A stretch of DNA of 64,000 bases from an uncultured Eubacteriales bacterium (GTDB lineage: Bacteria > Bacillota > Clostridia > Christensenellales > Aristaeellaceae): positions 1 through 64,000 of the forward strand of contig CACYWL010000012.1 of assembly GCA_902778055.1 (NCBI GenBank), given 5' to 3'. Shown piece by piece: positions 1 through 8,328 of this stretch. Numbering within the stretch: position 1 is the first letter of the stretch; every line of letters begins with the position of its first letter. The translations under genes and the position numbers were made by a program. The notes below the pieces were generated by a model, which was not told the origin of the DNA, ran no database searches, and saw only the letters and a list, made by a program, of their open reading frames with translations.

Positions 1-2
1 GG

Positions 3-314
3 ACGAAGGGCGCGGGCGGCGAGGTGCTCGGCACCGATGCCAGCATCAACGTCACCTGCGAGCAGAACGGACACTATCAGGTGTATGCGAATTTTGAAAT
101 CGACAAGACAGCGCAGACCATCACTGCAGAGGATGTGACCGCCACCTACGGCGACACGGATAAGAGCGTCAGCGGCACGACCACCGGCGACGCCGTGACG
201 ACGCTGCCGAAAACCGGAGACGGAGCGAAGCCGGTGCTCTGGCTGGGTATGATCGCGGCCGGACTGGCCGTGGCGTTTGTAGCGGGGTTTGTGAAAAAAC
301 GTCGGGAGAGATAA
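3..314 (+). CDS. C-terminal end of LPXTG-anchored surface protein (partial)
   Basis: The frame is open from the first bases of the window, so the gene starts upstream; the internal GTG at 24 is not a convincing start. The visible ~103 residues end in a textbook sortase signal: LPKTGD (bases 204-221), then a hydrophobic segment (VLWLGMIAAGLAVAFVAGF) and a basic tail KKRRER. The stretch just before (ITAEDVTATYGDT) resembles repeats of the MBG class of bacterial surface proteins. A sortase would cut between T and G and link the protein to peptidoglycan. The bulk of the protein and its ligand are unknown. No sortase gene is seen in this window. Confidence 0.85.
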   Translation, partial: TKGAGGEVLGTDASINVTCEQNGHYQVYANFEIDKTAQTITAEDVTATYGDTDKSVSGTTTGDAVTTLPKTGDGAKPVLWLGMIAAGLAVAFVAGFVKKRRER

Positions 315-321
315 GACAGCT

Positions 322-354
322 TGGGAACGAAAAGGACCGTCCCTATCGTTCCCA
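322..354. repeat. Palindromic element with ACCGTCCC loop, copy 1
   Basis: A 9-bp perfect inverted repeat (TGGGAACGA / TCGTTCCCA) encloses the loop AAAGGACCGTCCCTA. It lies 8 bases after the stop of the LPXTG gene and could help end its transcript, but no T-run follows. A second palindrome at 40597-40621 has unrelated arms but shares the loop core AGRACCGTCCC, suggesting a REP-like family. Confidence 0.5.
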
Positions 355-362
355 TAAGAGAG

Positions 363-445
363 TGCGGATGGCGGGGCTCGAACCCGCACGCCGGTTAGGG
401 CAGGGGATTTTAAGTCCCCGGTGTCTGCCATTCCACCACATCCGC
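363..445 (-). tRNA. tRNA-Leu (anticodon UAA)
   Basis: On the minus strand the 83-nt gene folds as a class II tRNA. The acceptor stem is GCGGATG/CATCCGC with discriminator A. The D-arm region TGGTGGAATGGCAGACACC is followed by the anticodon stem GGGGA/TCCCC with loop CTTAAAA (anticodon TAA), a long variable arm, and a T arm GCGGG-TTCGAGC-CCCGC. The long variable arm and anticodon specify leucine (UUA). CCA is not encoded, so the CCA-adding enzyme would be needed. Confidence 0.95.
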
Positions 446-532
446 ACAGCAGGATGAGTATACCTTTTTTAAAAATGAACGTCAAGACCGCGGAAAGACC
501 CGGAAACCGCGGAAAATGTAATGAAAAACAAA

Positions 533-562
533 TTGACCTGCGACGCTTTTCGGATGTAAAAT
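533..562 (+). promoter_or_regulatory. Sigma-A type promoter for the BIG2 operon
   Basis: TTGACC (533-538), an 18-bp spacer and TAAAAT (557-562), with an A-rich tract just upstream that could act as an UP element. It would drive the gene at 715 with a leader of about 145 nt. Nothing else recognisable was found between the tRNA and this gene. Confidence 0.6.
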
Positions 563-714
563 AGAGGAAACCATAAAAGGGAGAATCCGCGGCGAAGGGA
601 TGCCGCGGACGGAATATCCCTCATCCCGAATATCACTGCCTCCGGACGCGTGATCGGGTCCGGGGCAAGGCGGCGCTGTCCATCCGGTGCGCTGCTGACG
701 AAGGAGGAGAAAAC

Positions 715-2748
715 ATGAGGAGAATCCTGGTCACTCTGCTGGCCGCCGCGATGATCCTGCTGTGCGCGGGCGCGGCCATGGCAGAGGGGAATGTCCTGCA
801 GTTTGACAGAAGCCTGGACACGGTTTTCGAGGGGGAGACCCTGCAGACCGTGCTGACCCGGGAGGGCGCGCCGGCCGGCGGGCTGCTGACCTACACCACG
901 GGGGACGCGAAGATCGCGACCGTGGACGAGAACGGCATCGTGACCGGCCTGGCGAGGGGACAGACGAATATCACCGCGACGGTGACGGCCGACGGGAGGA
1001 CCTTCCGGGCCCAGCTGCGGGTGAACGTGCTTCGGCGGGCGACGGAGCTGGAGGTCAGGACCGACCGGCTGCCGCTGTACGCGGCGGACGATCCGACGGT
1101 CGCCGGGCTGATTCCGGAGGATCCGGAGAAACTGCCGGTGCTGCTGGTGCCCGAGAAAAAGTCGCTGAACCTTCAGGTGACGGTGCTGCCCAAGGATGCG
1201 AGCAACCACCGGTTCACGCTGACCAGCGCGGACGAGACCGTCGTCCGGACCAGCGGGAGCGAAATCCGGGGCATGGCCCAGGGGCTGACCACGGTGACGG
1301 TGGCGAGCGAATCCAACCCGGAGGTGAACGTCAGATACCGGGTGCTGGTGATCCGGCCGGTGAAGTCGATTACCGTGCAGGCCTCCGCGCCGGCGGTGAC
1401 CGTCGGCGGTCAGGTTCAGGTAAATGCAGTCATCGCGCCGGAGGACGCGACGGTGAAAAAGGTGCAGTGGACCTCCGGAGACGAAAGATACGTGACCGTC
1501 GATGAAAACGGGACGGTGACGGGCATCCGGCGCGGCAACGGGCGGATCATCGCCACGGCGGCGGACGGCACCGGGGCGCGGGCGAACTTCAGCCTGAAGG
1601 TGTCACAGCTTCCCGAGAGCCTGACGCTGAGCGCGGAAGAGGTGACCCTGGACACGGGGCGGAACATGATCGTGAAGGCGACGGTGGCCCCGGCGGACGC
1701 GGACAACAAGAAGGTCCTGTGGACCTCCTCGGACGAGGGAATTGCCAAGGTGGGCAAGGACGGCCGGATCACGGGCGTCGCCCCCGGCGAATGCACGGTG
1801 ACCTGCGTCAGCGAGGCGATGGAGAGCGTGACGGCCTCCCTGACGGTGCACGTGCAGCAGCCGGTGAAGAAGCTGACCTTCACGGAGCAGACAGTGACGG
1901 TCTACGCCGGGGAGGACACGAAGCTGGAATGGGTGACGGAACCGGCCGACGCGACAAATCCCGGCGTCGCCTTCAGCTCCTCCGATGAACGGATTGCCAC
2001 GGTCAGCCCAGAGGGCACCGTGACCGGCGTGAAGGCCGGGAATACCTACATCAACGCGGTGACGACGGACGGATCCAACCGGAAAGCGCGGATCAAGGTC
2101 ACGGTCGGGCAGCACGTGACTGGCGTGCACATGGTGCGAAACCACGCGTACATCGACCTGCACGAAACCGCCACGGCCGGCGCGACCCTGGAGCCGAAGG
2201 ACGCGACGGACAAGAACATGACCTGGGTCAGCTCCGACGAGAGCGTCGTGACCGCGACGGGGAAGACGAACCACAAGATGAAGCTGAAGGGCGTCGGATA
2301 CGGTGAGGCGACCGTGACCGGCACGACGGAGGACGGAGGATTCGAGACCTCCATCGACGTGACAGTGGGCGACTTCGACCGGTGCCTGAGCTTCCGGGAC
2401 TTCGGCCTGGACGACAAGGGGAACTTCTGGCTGATCGTCCGGAACGACTCCGCGTTCACGATCACGCAGATCACCGCCTCCCTCGAGATGTACGACGCGA
2501 CGGTGGACGGGTTGCCGAAGGTGGAGATCAACACGAAGGACGGCTCCAACAAGGTCGACATCGTCTGGAGCGGGACGCTGGCCCCGGGAGAAACGACGGG
2601 CACGCGGCACTGGAAGATGAGCAACTACAGGGCGCCCTCGAAGGGCATCTACACGACCCGGGGCACCGTGACCCTGTACAGCTTCCAGATCGAGAACGAC
2701 TGGATCAAGACCATCCGGGAGCACAACCGGACCACCAAGGATTACTGA
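715..2748 (+). CDS. Secreted multi-domain BIG2 (bacterial Ig-like) protein
   Basis: A 677-residue exported protein. Residues 1-23 form a signal peptide ending in AMA-E. The body is a string of about six BIG2-type Ig-like domains of 80-90 residues. Each shows the typical cycle: a hydrophobic strand, then (A)P.DAT..K..W.SSDE, then A.V...G.VTG...G...I.A. The last ~115 residues, from about CLSFRDFG, form a different C-terminal domain that I do not recognise. There is no LPXTG or SLH anchor. BIG2 domains usually serve as adhesive or spacer modules on the cell surface. AAGGAGGAG at 701-709 fixes the ATG at 715. It heads a closely spaced run to 6864. Confidence 0.85.
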   Translation: MRRILVTLLAAAMILLCAGAAMAEGNVLQFDRSLDTVFEGETLQTVLTREGAPAGGLLTYTTGDAKIATVDENGIVTGLARGQTNITATVTADGRTFRAQLRVNVLRRATELEVRTDRLPLYAADDPTVAGLIPEDPEKLPVLLVPEKKSLNLQVTVLPKDASNHRFTLTSADETVVRTSGSEIRGMAQGLTTVTVASESNPEVNVRYRVLVIRPVKSITVQASAPAVTVGGQVQVNAVIAPEDATVKKVQWTSGDERYVTVDENGTVTGIRRGNGRIIATAADGTGARANFSLKVSQLPESLTLSAEEVTLDTGRNMIVKATVAPADADNKKVLWTSSDEGIAKVGKDGRITGVAPGECTVTCVSEAMESVTASLTVHVQQPVKKLTFTEQTVTVYAGEDTKLEWVTEPADATNPGVAFSSSDERIATVSPEGTVTGVKAGNTYINAVTTDGSNRKARIKVTVGQHVTGVHMVRNHAYIDLHETATAGATLEPKDATDKNMTWVSSDESVVTATGKTNHKMKLKGVGYGEATVTGTTEDGGFETSIDVTVGDFDRCLSFRDFGLDDKGNFWLIVRNDSAFTITQITASLEMYDATVDGLPKVEINTKDGSNKVDIVWSGTLAPGETTGTRHWKMSNYRAPSKGIYTTRGTVTLYSFQIENDWIKTIREHNRTTKDY

Positions 2749-2809
2749 TTCCGGAGAAGAGAAGCGGATCAGGGAAAGTCATTTCAGGGATGCGAGGAGG
2801 TAAAAGAAG

Positions 2810-3424
2810 ATGACCGGAAAAATCATTTCTCTGCTGCTGGCCGTGCTGATGCTGACGGGCGCCTTCGCCGCGGCGGGGGCGGAAACGGCCGGGGAGGGCC
2901 GGACCTGGTATGTCTACACCGAGAACGGGAAGCCGCTGAACGTCCGGATTCTGCCGGAGGGCGAGATCGTCGGAAAGATCGCCTGCGGAGAGCAGGTGCA
3001 GGTGGTTTCCGTTCAGAACGACACCTGGGCTGAGATTACCTTCCATTACAGCCATCCGGAAAACGGGGAAGGGGACTGGCCGGCCTACGTGAACCGCAGG
3101 TACCTGACGGACATCGAGCCCGGCGAGCTCCAGAAGCTGCAGGAGGCGGAAGCCGTCTTCTTCACGGGGGATCCCATGACGGACATCAACAAGGAATTCG
3201 CCAGCGCGCAGAGCGTCACGCCCTACGAGATCTCCATCCGCCCGGCCCGCGTGACCGGCGTCGTGAACATGCGCTGGATTCCCAGCGAGACCGGCGCCAT
3301 CATCGCCCAGTACAAGGCGACGGAGAAGCTGAACGTGCTGAAGGAGCTGACCTACTTCCTGATGGTGCAGGATCCCGACACGGGGGACGTGGGGTATATT
3401 CACCGGAGATACGCGGTGAAGTAA
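2810..3424 (+). CDS. Secreted protein with two SH3b-like domains
   Basis: 204 residues with a signal peptide (about 1-23, cleavage near AGA-ET). One bacterial SH3-like domain lies at about 30-100 (..GKPLNVRILPEGEIVGKI..). A second lies at about 140-204 (..GVVNMRWIPSETGAIIAQY..DVGYIHRRY). Such domains often bind peptidoglycan or stabilise exported proteins. No catalytic domain is present. It starts 61 bases after the BIG2 gene with RBS GAGGAGG. Its domain plan matches the protein at 6959-7549, so the two are probably paralogues. Confidence 0.75.
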   Translation: MTGKIISLLLAVLMLTGAFAAAGAETAGEGRTWYVYTENGKPLNVRILPEGEIVGKIACGEQVQVVSVQNDTWAEITFHYSHPENGEGDWPAYVNRRYLTDIEPGELQKLQEAEAVFFTGDPMTDINKEFASAQSVTPYEISIRPARVTGVVNMRWIPSETGAIIAQYKATEKLNVLKELTYFLMVQDPDTGDVGYIHRRYAVK

Positions 3425-3454
3425 GGCCGAAGGGACACGAGGAGGAGAAGCCAC

Positions 3455-4540
3455 ATGAAGAAGATCGCTGCAATGCTGCTGAGCCTGATCCTGCTTCTGG
3501 GATGCGCGGCCGGGACGGCGGAAGGCGCCGTGGAAAAGATTGTTTTCGGGACACTGCACGCCAACGGGGAGTTCACGCTGAAGGGCGTGCTGCCGGAGGG
3601 CTACAGGATTTACCCCTTTGAGCAGGACGACAGCGCCCTCATCTCCTTCATCCGGGCGGAGGACCCCGCGCGGCCGGAGATGATCCTGTCCATCGCCTGC
3701 GACGAGATCTACGCGGATGTCGCGCGGCTGAACGACCTGAGCGACGAGGAGCTGGCCGTGCTGGAGAAGACCTTCACGGACACCGATCCCTACGCGAACA
3801 TTACCTATGACGAAACCGCGCACGGGACGCGGCTGCTGATCTGCCGGACCGTCGCGGAGGCCTACGACTACATGGACATCCTGAGCATCTATCAGGGATA
3901 CATGATCGAGCTGATCATGCAGCCGGGAAAGGGCGCGGCAGAGCAGGCGCTGACGGAGGAACAGACGGCGGCCTGCATCAACCTGCTGTCCGAGCTGGAG
4001 TTCATCTCCGGCATCGAGGACGAGGAGCTGAAGCTGGCCGGGAACACCTTTGACGCCGAGATCACCGGATTCGACGCGGCGGGACGGACGCTGGACGTGA
4101 AGCTGCTCAAGCCCTTCCTGATGACGGAATGGGAGGTTGTCTCCCTCAGCGAGGGCGGCACCATCCGGATCGGCACCGAGGAGGTTCAGATTGACAAGCT
4201 GACCTACGAGGGGGATGACGCGGTGATCAACGACGTCTACCGGCTGGAGCGCCGGGAGGACGGCCTGTACACGGCCCGGGACTACGAGATGCCGGTCCTG
4301 ACGGAGGCCGCGGCGATGACCCTGAGCGTGCCGGAAGGGCTCGAATTCATCGAGGGCATCGAACCGGAATACGGCGAGATGCTGGACGAGCCGGTAACCC
4401 TGACGGCGGACGATCTGTTCGCAGCCCTCGAGGCGGCGGAGAACGGCGGCATCGGGTTCAACACCCAGAACGTGACCGTGACCTTCGGGGAGGATGGGAC
4501 GCTGGCCCAGGTCCGGCGCGAGTACACTCCCTGGCAGTAA
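3455..4540 (+). CDS. Exported protein of unknown function (lipoprotein-like)
   Basis: 361 residues with an N-terminal export signal. LLGC at about residues 14-17 could be a lipobox; the alternative is signal peptidase I cleavage after AEG. The first ~180 residues resemble the whole 185-residue protein at 7590-8147: a G..LPEGYRI-like strand, an acidic helix with SDEELAVLEKTF versus TPEDVEAVKESF, and an ending in LLSELEFI versus FLTDIEFA. They appear to be paralogues, this one with a ~180-residue C-terminal extension. The function is not recognised. It lies 30 bases after the SH3b gene and 30 before the DUF1538 gene. Confidence 0.7.
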   Translation: MKKIAAMLLSLILLLGCAAGTAEGAVEKIVFGTLHANGEFTLKGVLPEGYRIYPFEQDDSALISFIRAEDPARPEMILSIACDEIYADVARLNDLSDEELAVLEKTFTDTDPYANITYDETAHGTRLLICRTVAEAYDYMDILSIYQGYMIELIMQPGKGAAEQALTEEQTAACINLLSELEFISGIEDEELKLAGNTFDAEITGFDAAGRTLDVKLLKPFLMTEWEVVSLSEGGTIRIGTEEVQIDKLTYEGDDAVINDVYRLERREDGLYTARDYEMPVLTEAAAMTLSVPEGLEFIEGIEPEYGEMLDEPVTLTADDLFAALEAAENGGIGFNTQNVTVTFGEDGTLAQVRREYTPWQ

Positions 4541-4570
4541 AACCAATATGAACGGAAACAGACGCGGAAA

Positions 4571-6097
4571 ATGATACTGAAAGACAAACTGCTCGATAAA
4601 TTCCGGGAAGCACTGGCTGCAGTGCTTCCCATCGTTCTTCTCGTCATGGTGCTCAGCCTGAGCGTGGCGCCGATTCCCAGCGGCGTCATGCTCAGTTTTC
4701 TGATGGGCACGGTGATGCTGATTTTCGGAATGATGTTCTTCTCCGTCGGCGCGGAGGTGGCCATGCAGCCCATGGGCGAGCTGACCGGTGCCAGGGTGAC
4801 CAAAAGCCGGAACCTGACGCTGATCCTGACGCTGGGCTTCGTGATGGGCGTGCTGATCACCGTTTCCGAGCCGGACCTGCAGGTGCTGGCCGGGCAGGTT
4901 CAGGCGATCCCGAACCTGGTGCTGATCCTTTCGGTGGGGCTCGGCGTCGGCGCCTTCCTGGTGCTGGCGCTGGTGAGAATCCTGTACCGGATCTCCCTGC
5001 GGATCCTGCTGTTCGGATTCTACGCGCTGATCCTGCTGCTGACCTTCCTGACGCCGGAGAGCTTCCGGTCCATCGCCTTCGATTCGGGCGGCGTCACCAC
5101 CGGCCCGATGACGGTGCCCTTCATCATGTCCTTCGGCCTGGGCATCTGCGCCATCCGGAGCGACGCCAACGCGGCGGAGGATTCCTTCGGCCTGGTGGCG
5201 CTCTGCTCCGTGGGCCCGATCCTGGCCGTCATGGTGCTGGGGATGATCTTCCGGCCGGACGGGGCGTCCTACACCTCCATGACGCTGCAGAACGTGCAGG
5301 ACTCCGTTGAACTGGGGAGGGTTTTCCGCAACGGGCTGCCGGAGATGCTGCGGGAGATGCTGATGTCCATCCTGCCCATCACAGTCTTCTTCTTCGTCTT
5401 CAATTTCATCATGCTGAAGCTGAACCGGGAGACGCTGAGCCGGATCGGCCTGGGCATCCTGTACACCTACATCGGCCTGACCGTTTTCATGACGGGCGCC
5501 AACTACGGCTTCATGCCGGCCGGCGCGTATCTGGGCGAGATGCTGGGAGATCTGGACTACCGGTGGATCATCATTCCCGTCGGGATGCTGATCGGCTTCC
5601 TCGTCGTGCGGGCGGAACCGGCGGTCTACGTGCTGATGCGCCAGGTTGAGGAGCTGACGGACGGCGCCATCACCGGGCGCAGCCTGCAGATGAGCATGTG
5701 CTTCGGCGTGGGCGTCTCCGTCGGGCTGTCCATGCTGCGGGTGATGATCGGGCTGAACGTGCTGTGGATCATCGTGCCGGGATACATTCTGGCGCTGGGG
5801 ATGAGCTTCCTGTGCCCGAAGCTGTTCACGGCCATCGCCTTCGACTCGGGCGGCGTCGCCTCCGGGCCGATGACGGCGGCCTTCCTGCTGCCGATGACAA
5901 TGGGCTTCTGCACCGCCCTGGGCGGCGATCTGGCCCAGGATGCCTTCGGCGTCGTGGCGCTGGTCGCGATGACGCCGCTGATCACGATTCAGGGGCTGGG
6001 CATCCTCTACCGCATCCGGAAGGCGCACCGGAAGCAGGAGCGGACGGAAACCGACCTGTTTGCCGAACTGCCCAATGACGCGGTCATCGAGCTGTAA
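4571..6097 (+). CDS. DUF1538 integral membrane protein, internally duplicated
   Basis: 508 residues, strongly hydrophobic with about 12-14 membrane segments. The protein is two tandem homologous halves. Each carries the signature (I)AFDSGG(V)..GPMT: residues ~172-186 (IAFDSGGVTTGPMTV) and ~420-435 (IAFDSGGVASGPMTA). Each signature is followed by ED(S)FG or QDAFG..ALV. This is the DUF1538 family, whose substrate I do not know. The inverted or duplicated layout with a conserved DSGG..GP loop is what transporters typically show. The next gene, 11 bases downstream, encodes a PII-like signalling protein, so transport is probably gated by a nucleotide or energy signal (inference). Confidence 0.8.
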   Translation: MILKDKLLDKFREALAAVLPIVLLVMVLSLSVAPIPSGVMLSFLMGTVMLIFGMMFFSVGAEVAMQPMGELTGARVTKSRNLTLILTLGFVMGVLITVSEPDLQVLAGQVQAIPNLVLILSVGLGVGAFLVLALVRILYRISLRILLFGFYALILLLTFLTPESFRSIAFDSGGVTTGPMTVPFIMSFGLGICAIRSDANAAEDSFGLVALCSVGPILAVMVLGMIFRPDGASYTSMTLQNVQDSVELGRVFRNGLPEMLREMLMSILPITVFFFVFNFIMLKLNRETLSRIGLGILYTYIGLTVFMTGANYGFMPAGAYLGEMLGDLDYRWIIIPVGMLIGFLVVRAEPAVYVLMRQVEELTDGAITGRSLQMSMCFGVGVSVGLSMLRVMIGLNVLWIIVPGYILALGMSFLCPKLFTAIAFDSGGVASGPMTAAFLLPMTMGFCTALGGDLAQDAFGVVALVAMTPLITIQGLGILYRIRKAHRKQERTETDLFAELPNDAVIEL

Positions 6098-6108
6098 GGA
6101 GGGAGAAG

Positions 6109-6864
6109 ATGAACCAGTCAGAGCTGTATCTGATGATGACAATTACGGACAGGGAAAAAATGCAGGGATTTATCCGGCTGTTCAAGGATAAGGGGCTGGA
6201 GACGCATTTCCTGTCCATCGGCCACGGCACGGCGCAGGAAAGATATCTGCGGCTGCTGGCCCTGAACGAGACGGAAAAGATGGTCTGCCTGACGGTGGTT
6301 ACCGGGCGGAAATGGCTGGAGGTCAAGAAGGCCATGAACGTCCGGATGCGGATCGACATTCCCGGCGTGGGCATCGCCTGCGTGATGCCTCTGGCCTCCG
6401 TGGCCGGAAAGCGGGAGCTGCAGTTTCTGGCCGCGGGGCAGGATTTCAGAGTAGGGGAGGAACAGACCTTGAAGGGAACGGAGCAGGAGCTGCTGATCGT
6501 GATCGGCAAGCAGGGATACAGTGAACAGATCATGGACGCGGCCCGGAAGGCGGGTGCGGGCGGAGGCACCGTGATCCACGCGCGGGGCACCGGTCAGGAG
6601 AAGGCGGAGCAGTTTCTGGGCATCTCCCTGGCCAGCGAGAAGGATATCATCCTGATTGTCGCCCCGACGGAAAAGAAGAAGGAAATGATGCAGGCGATCC
6701 TGCACGATGCCGGGCCCGAAACCCCGGCGGGCGCCATCGTGTTCTCCCTGCCGGTGACGGACACTGCCGGCATGACGCTTCGCCCGCAGACCGAGGAGCT
6801 CGAGGAGGAGGACCTGGCGGCCGGGGAAGGCAACACCCCCGCGGAGCCGTCCGCGAAATCCTGA
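6109..6864 (+). CDS. Tandem PII-like signalling protein
   Basis: 251 residues, apparently two PII/GlnB-like ferredoxin folds in one chain. The first is at about 5-112 (LYLMMTITDREKMQGFIRLF). The second is at about 125-230 and holds the more canonical PII strand-helix pattern YSEQIMDAARKAGAGGGTVI followed by HARGTG. The T-loop regions are short and there is no obvious uridylylation tyrosine. An acidic, probably disordered tail follows (LEEEDLAAGEG). PII proteins bind ATP/ADP and 2-oxoglutarate or other effectors and dock on transporters. Pairing with the DUF1538 gene 11 bases upstream (RBS AAGGAGGG) suggests it is that protein's regulator. Two PII domains in one chain is unlike the usual homotrimer. 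Confidence 0.75.
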   Translation: MNQSELYLMMTITDREKMQGFIRLFKDKGLETHFLSIGHGTAQERYLRLLALNETEKMVCLTVVTGRKWLEVKKAMNVRMRIDIPGVGIACVMPLASVAGKRELQFLAAGQDFRVGEEQTLKGTEQELLIVIGKQGYSEQIMDAARKAGAGGGTVIHARGTGQEKAEQFLGISLASEKDIILIVAPTEKKKEMMQAILHDAGPETPAGAIVFSLPVTDTAGMTLRPQTEELEEEDLAAGEGNTPAEPSAKS

Positions 6865-6901
6865 GAACGGAAGAAGGAAAAAGAAAAATACGATAAAAAC
6901 A

Positions 6902-6930
6902 TTGACAAATTCTGTGCAAAATATTACAAT
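6902..6930 (+). promoter_or_regulatory. Strong sigma-A promoter
   Basis: A near-consensus promoter: TTGACA (6902-6907), a 17-bp spacer and TACAAT (6925-6930). The transcript would start about 20 bases before the ATG at 6959, giving a very short leader containing the RBS AAGGAGG (6944-6950). Confidence 0.85.
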
Positions 6931-6958
6931 TCAGTAAAATTTGAAGGAGGTTTTATCC

Positions 6959-7549
6959 ATGAACAAACGGATTCTTTCTCTGCTTGCGGTTGTGGCGGTC
7001 CTGATGACCATGTTCGCCTTCACGACCTCCGCCTCCGCCATTTACATCCGGTATTCCGCCTGCGGCAACGGCAAGCCCCTGAACGTGCGCTCCGGCCCCG
7101 GCAAGAACTATGATGTCATCGGCTCCATCCCCTACGGCAACGAAGTTCCGATCGATCATGACTGCGGCAACGGCTGGTACGAGATCGTCTGGGGCAGCGT
7201 TCCCGGATTCGTGATGGGCAGCCTGACCAGCCGCAGCTATCCCGGCCCCTATGTCGCCCCCGAGAAGAAGGATCCCCAAAAGCAGGAGACCACCTCTGAT
7301 CCGGGCTACAACGATGTGTTCTCCAAGGCGAAGCTGGTTGCCCCCTATGCCGTGACCCTGAAGGCCACCAAGAACAGCAAGGGCGTGGCCAATGTCCGCT
7401 GGGCGCCCAGCAAGGCGGCGACCCTGCTGAAGGCCTATCCCGACGGAACCCAGGTTCAGGTCATTGCCGAGCTGGACAAATGGTATCAGGTCTCTGATCC
7501 CTCCAGCGGAGCCGTCGGTTTCGTGAACACGGCCTATGTCACGAAATAA
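6959..7549 (+). CDS. Secreted protein with two SH3b domains
   Basis: 196 residues. Signal peptide 1-26 (cleavage after SASA), then an SH3b domain at about 30-90 with the classical GKPLNVRSGPGKNYDVIG motif, a charged linker (EKKDPQKQE), and a second SH3b at about 130-196. The upstream TTG at 6941 lies inside the Shine-Dalgarno sequence and is not the start; ATG 6959 sits 8 bases after AAGGAGG. The strong promoter and short leader suggest high expression, consistent with an abundant wall-associated protein. It is probably cotranscribed with the next gene, 40 bases on. Confidence 0.8.
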   Translation: MNKRILSLLAVVAVLMTMFAFTTSASAIYIRYSACGNGKPLNVRSGPGKNYDVIGSIPYGNEVPIDHDCGNGWYEIVWGSVPGFVMGSLTSRSYPGPYVAPEKKDPQKQETTSDPGYNDVFSKAKLVAPYAVTLKATKNSKGVANVRWAPSKAATLLKAYPDGTQVQVIAELDKWYQVSDPSSGAVGFVNTAYVTK

Positions 7550-7589
7550 TCCAGTTTCCGATTGAAACAGTAAGAAGGAGGAAAACCAC

Positions 7590-8147
7590 ATGAAGAAGAT
7601 TATTGCGCTGGCGCTGAGCCTGATGATGCTGCTGGGCTGCGTATCTGCCCTGGCGGAAGCCGCGGAGAAGGACACCATCACCATGGTGGGCGCCTTCACC
7701 GTTACCTATGACAAGCTGCCTGCCGATTATGCCATGACCGTTGTGACGGACACCGAGATGGAATATGAAGCCATCTTCACCTCCGAAGACGCCAAGAAGC
7801 CCATGATCGACCTGCTCATGTGCTTCAGCGATGAGTGGAGCGGCGTGGAGACCTGGGCTGATGCGACCCCCGAAGATGTCGAAGCCGTGAAGGAGTCCTT
7901 CTACGAAGTGACTGAGATGGATGACGGCGACATCACCTTCGAGGACAGCACCACCGGCAAGGGCACCCCGATCCTGATCGCCAAGGGCGCCGACGGTTCC
8001 TTCGCCGCCGCGTACACCATCTTCAAGAGCCACGAGATCGAGCTGGACATCTTCCCCGGCGAGGAGCAGGAAGCCGTGACGGATGAGGATATCGCCCGCA
8101 TCGTCGCGTTCCTGACTGACATCGAATTCGCCCCCGTGGAGAAGTAA
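7590..8147 (+). CDS. Small exported acidic protein, paralogue of 3455-4540
   Basis: 185 residues. The N-terminal export signal MKKIIALALSLMMLLGC offers both a lipobox-like LLGC and a signal peptidase I site (ALA-E) a few residues later. The mature part is acidic, about 160 residues, alternating strands and helices, and ends in AFLTDIEFAPVEK. It resembles the N-terminal half of the protein encoded at 3455-4540. The function is unknown. RBS GAAGGAGG. It is the last gene of its transcript, as a terminator follows at 8168. Confidence 0.7.
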   Translation: MKKIIALALSLMMLLGCVSALAEAAEKDTITMVGAFTVTYDKLPADYAMTVVTDTEMEYEAIFTSEDAKKPMIDLLMCFSDEWSGVETWADATPEDVEAVKESFYEVTEMDDGDITFEDSTTGKGTPILIAKGADGSFAAAYTIFKSHEIELDIFPGEEQEAVTDEDIARIVAFLTDIEFAPVEK

Positions 8148-8167
8148 GATCCGATTTGTATTTTCCG

Positions 8168-8195
8168 AAAGGAGCCGAAAGGCTCCTTTCTTTAT
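8168..8195 (+). terminator. Rho-independent terminator
   Basis: A 9-bp perfect stem AAAGGAGCC / GGCTCCTTT with a GAAA tetraloop, followed by CTTTAT. It lies 20 bases after the stop of the gene at 7590. Confidence 0.85.
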
Positions 8196-8234
8196 ACCCG
8201 CAGAAAAAAGTTCGCCTGACACGGCAAAAAAATG

Positions 8235-8263
8235 TTGGATATTTTTCCGGAATCTGTTATGAT
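8235..8263 (+). promoter_or_regulatory. Promoter of the STAS operon
   Basis: TTGGAT (8235-8240), a 17-bp spacer and TATGAT (8258-8263), 65 bases before the STAS ATG. It is not a sigma-B-like promoter, so the partner-switch genes appear to be transcribed by the housekeeping sigma factor. Confidence 0.65.
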
Positions 8264-8328
8264 AAGCGCGTCAGGAACGGAAAAGTAATTTACGCCTGCA
8301 AGACTAAAAATCACAGGAGGAACGAATC

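Noticed and set aside
2705-6142. A 1145-residue open frame on the minus strand, and similar very long minus frames at 8311-11352, 13179-16619 and 48155-51436
   Set aside because: They lie opposite well-supported genes, have no ribosome sites or domains, and are rich in His/Gln/Arg/Pro as expected from the reverse of GC-rich coding DNA.
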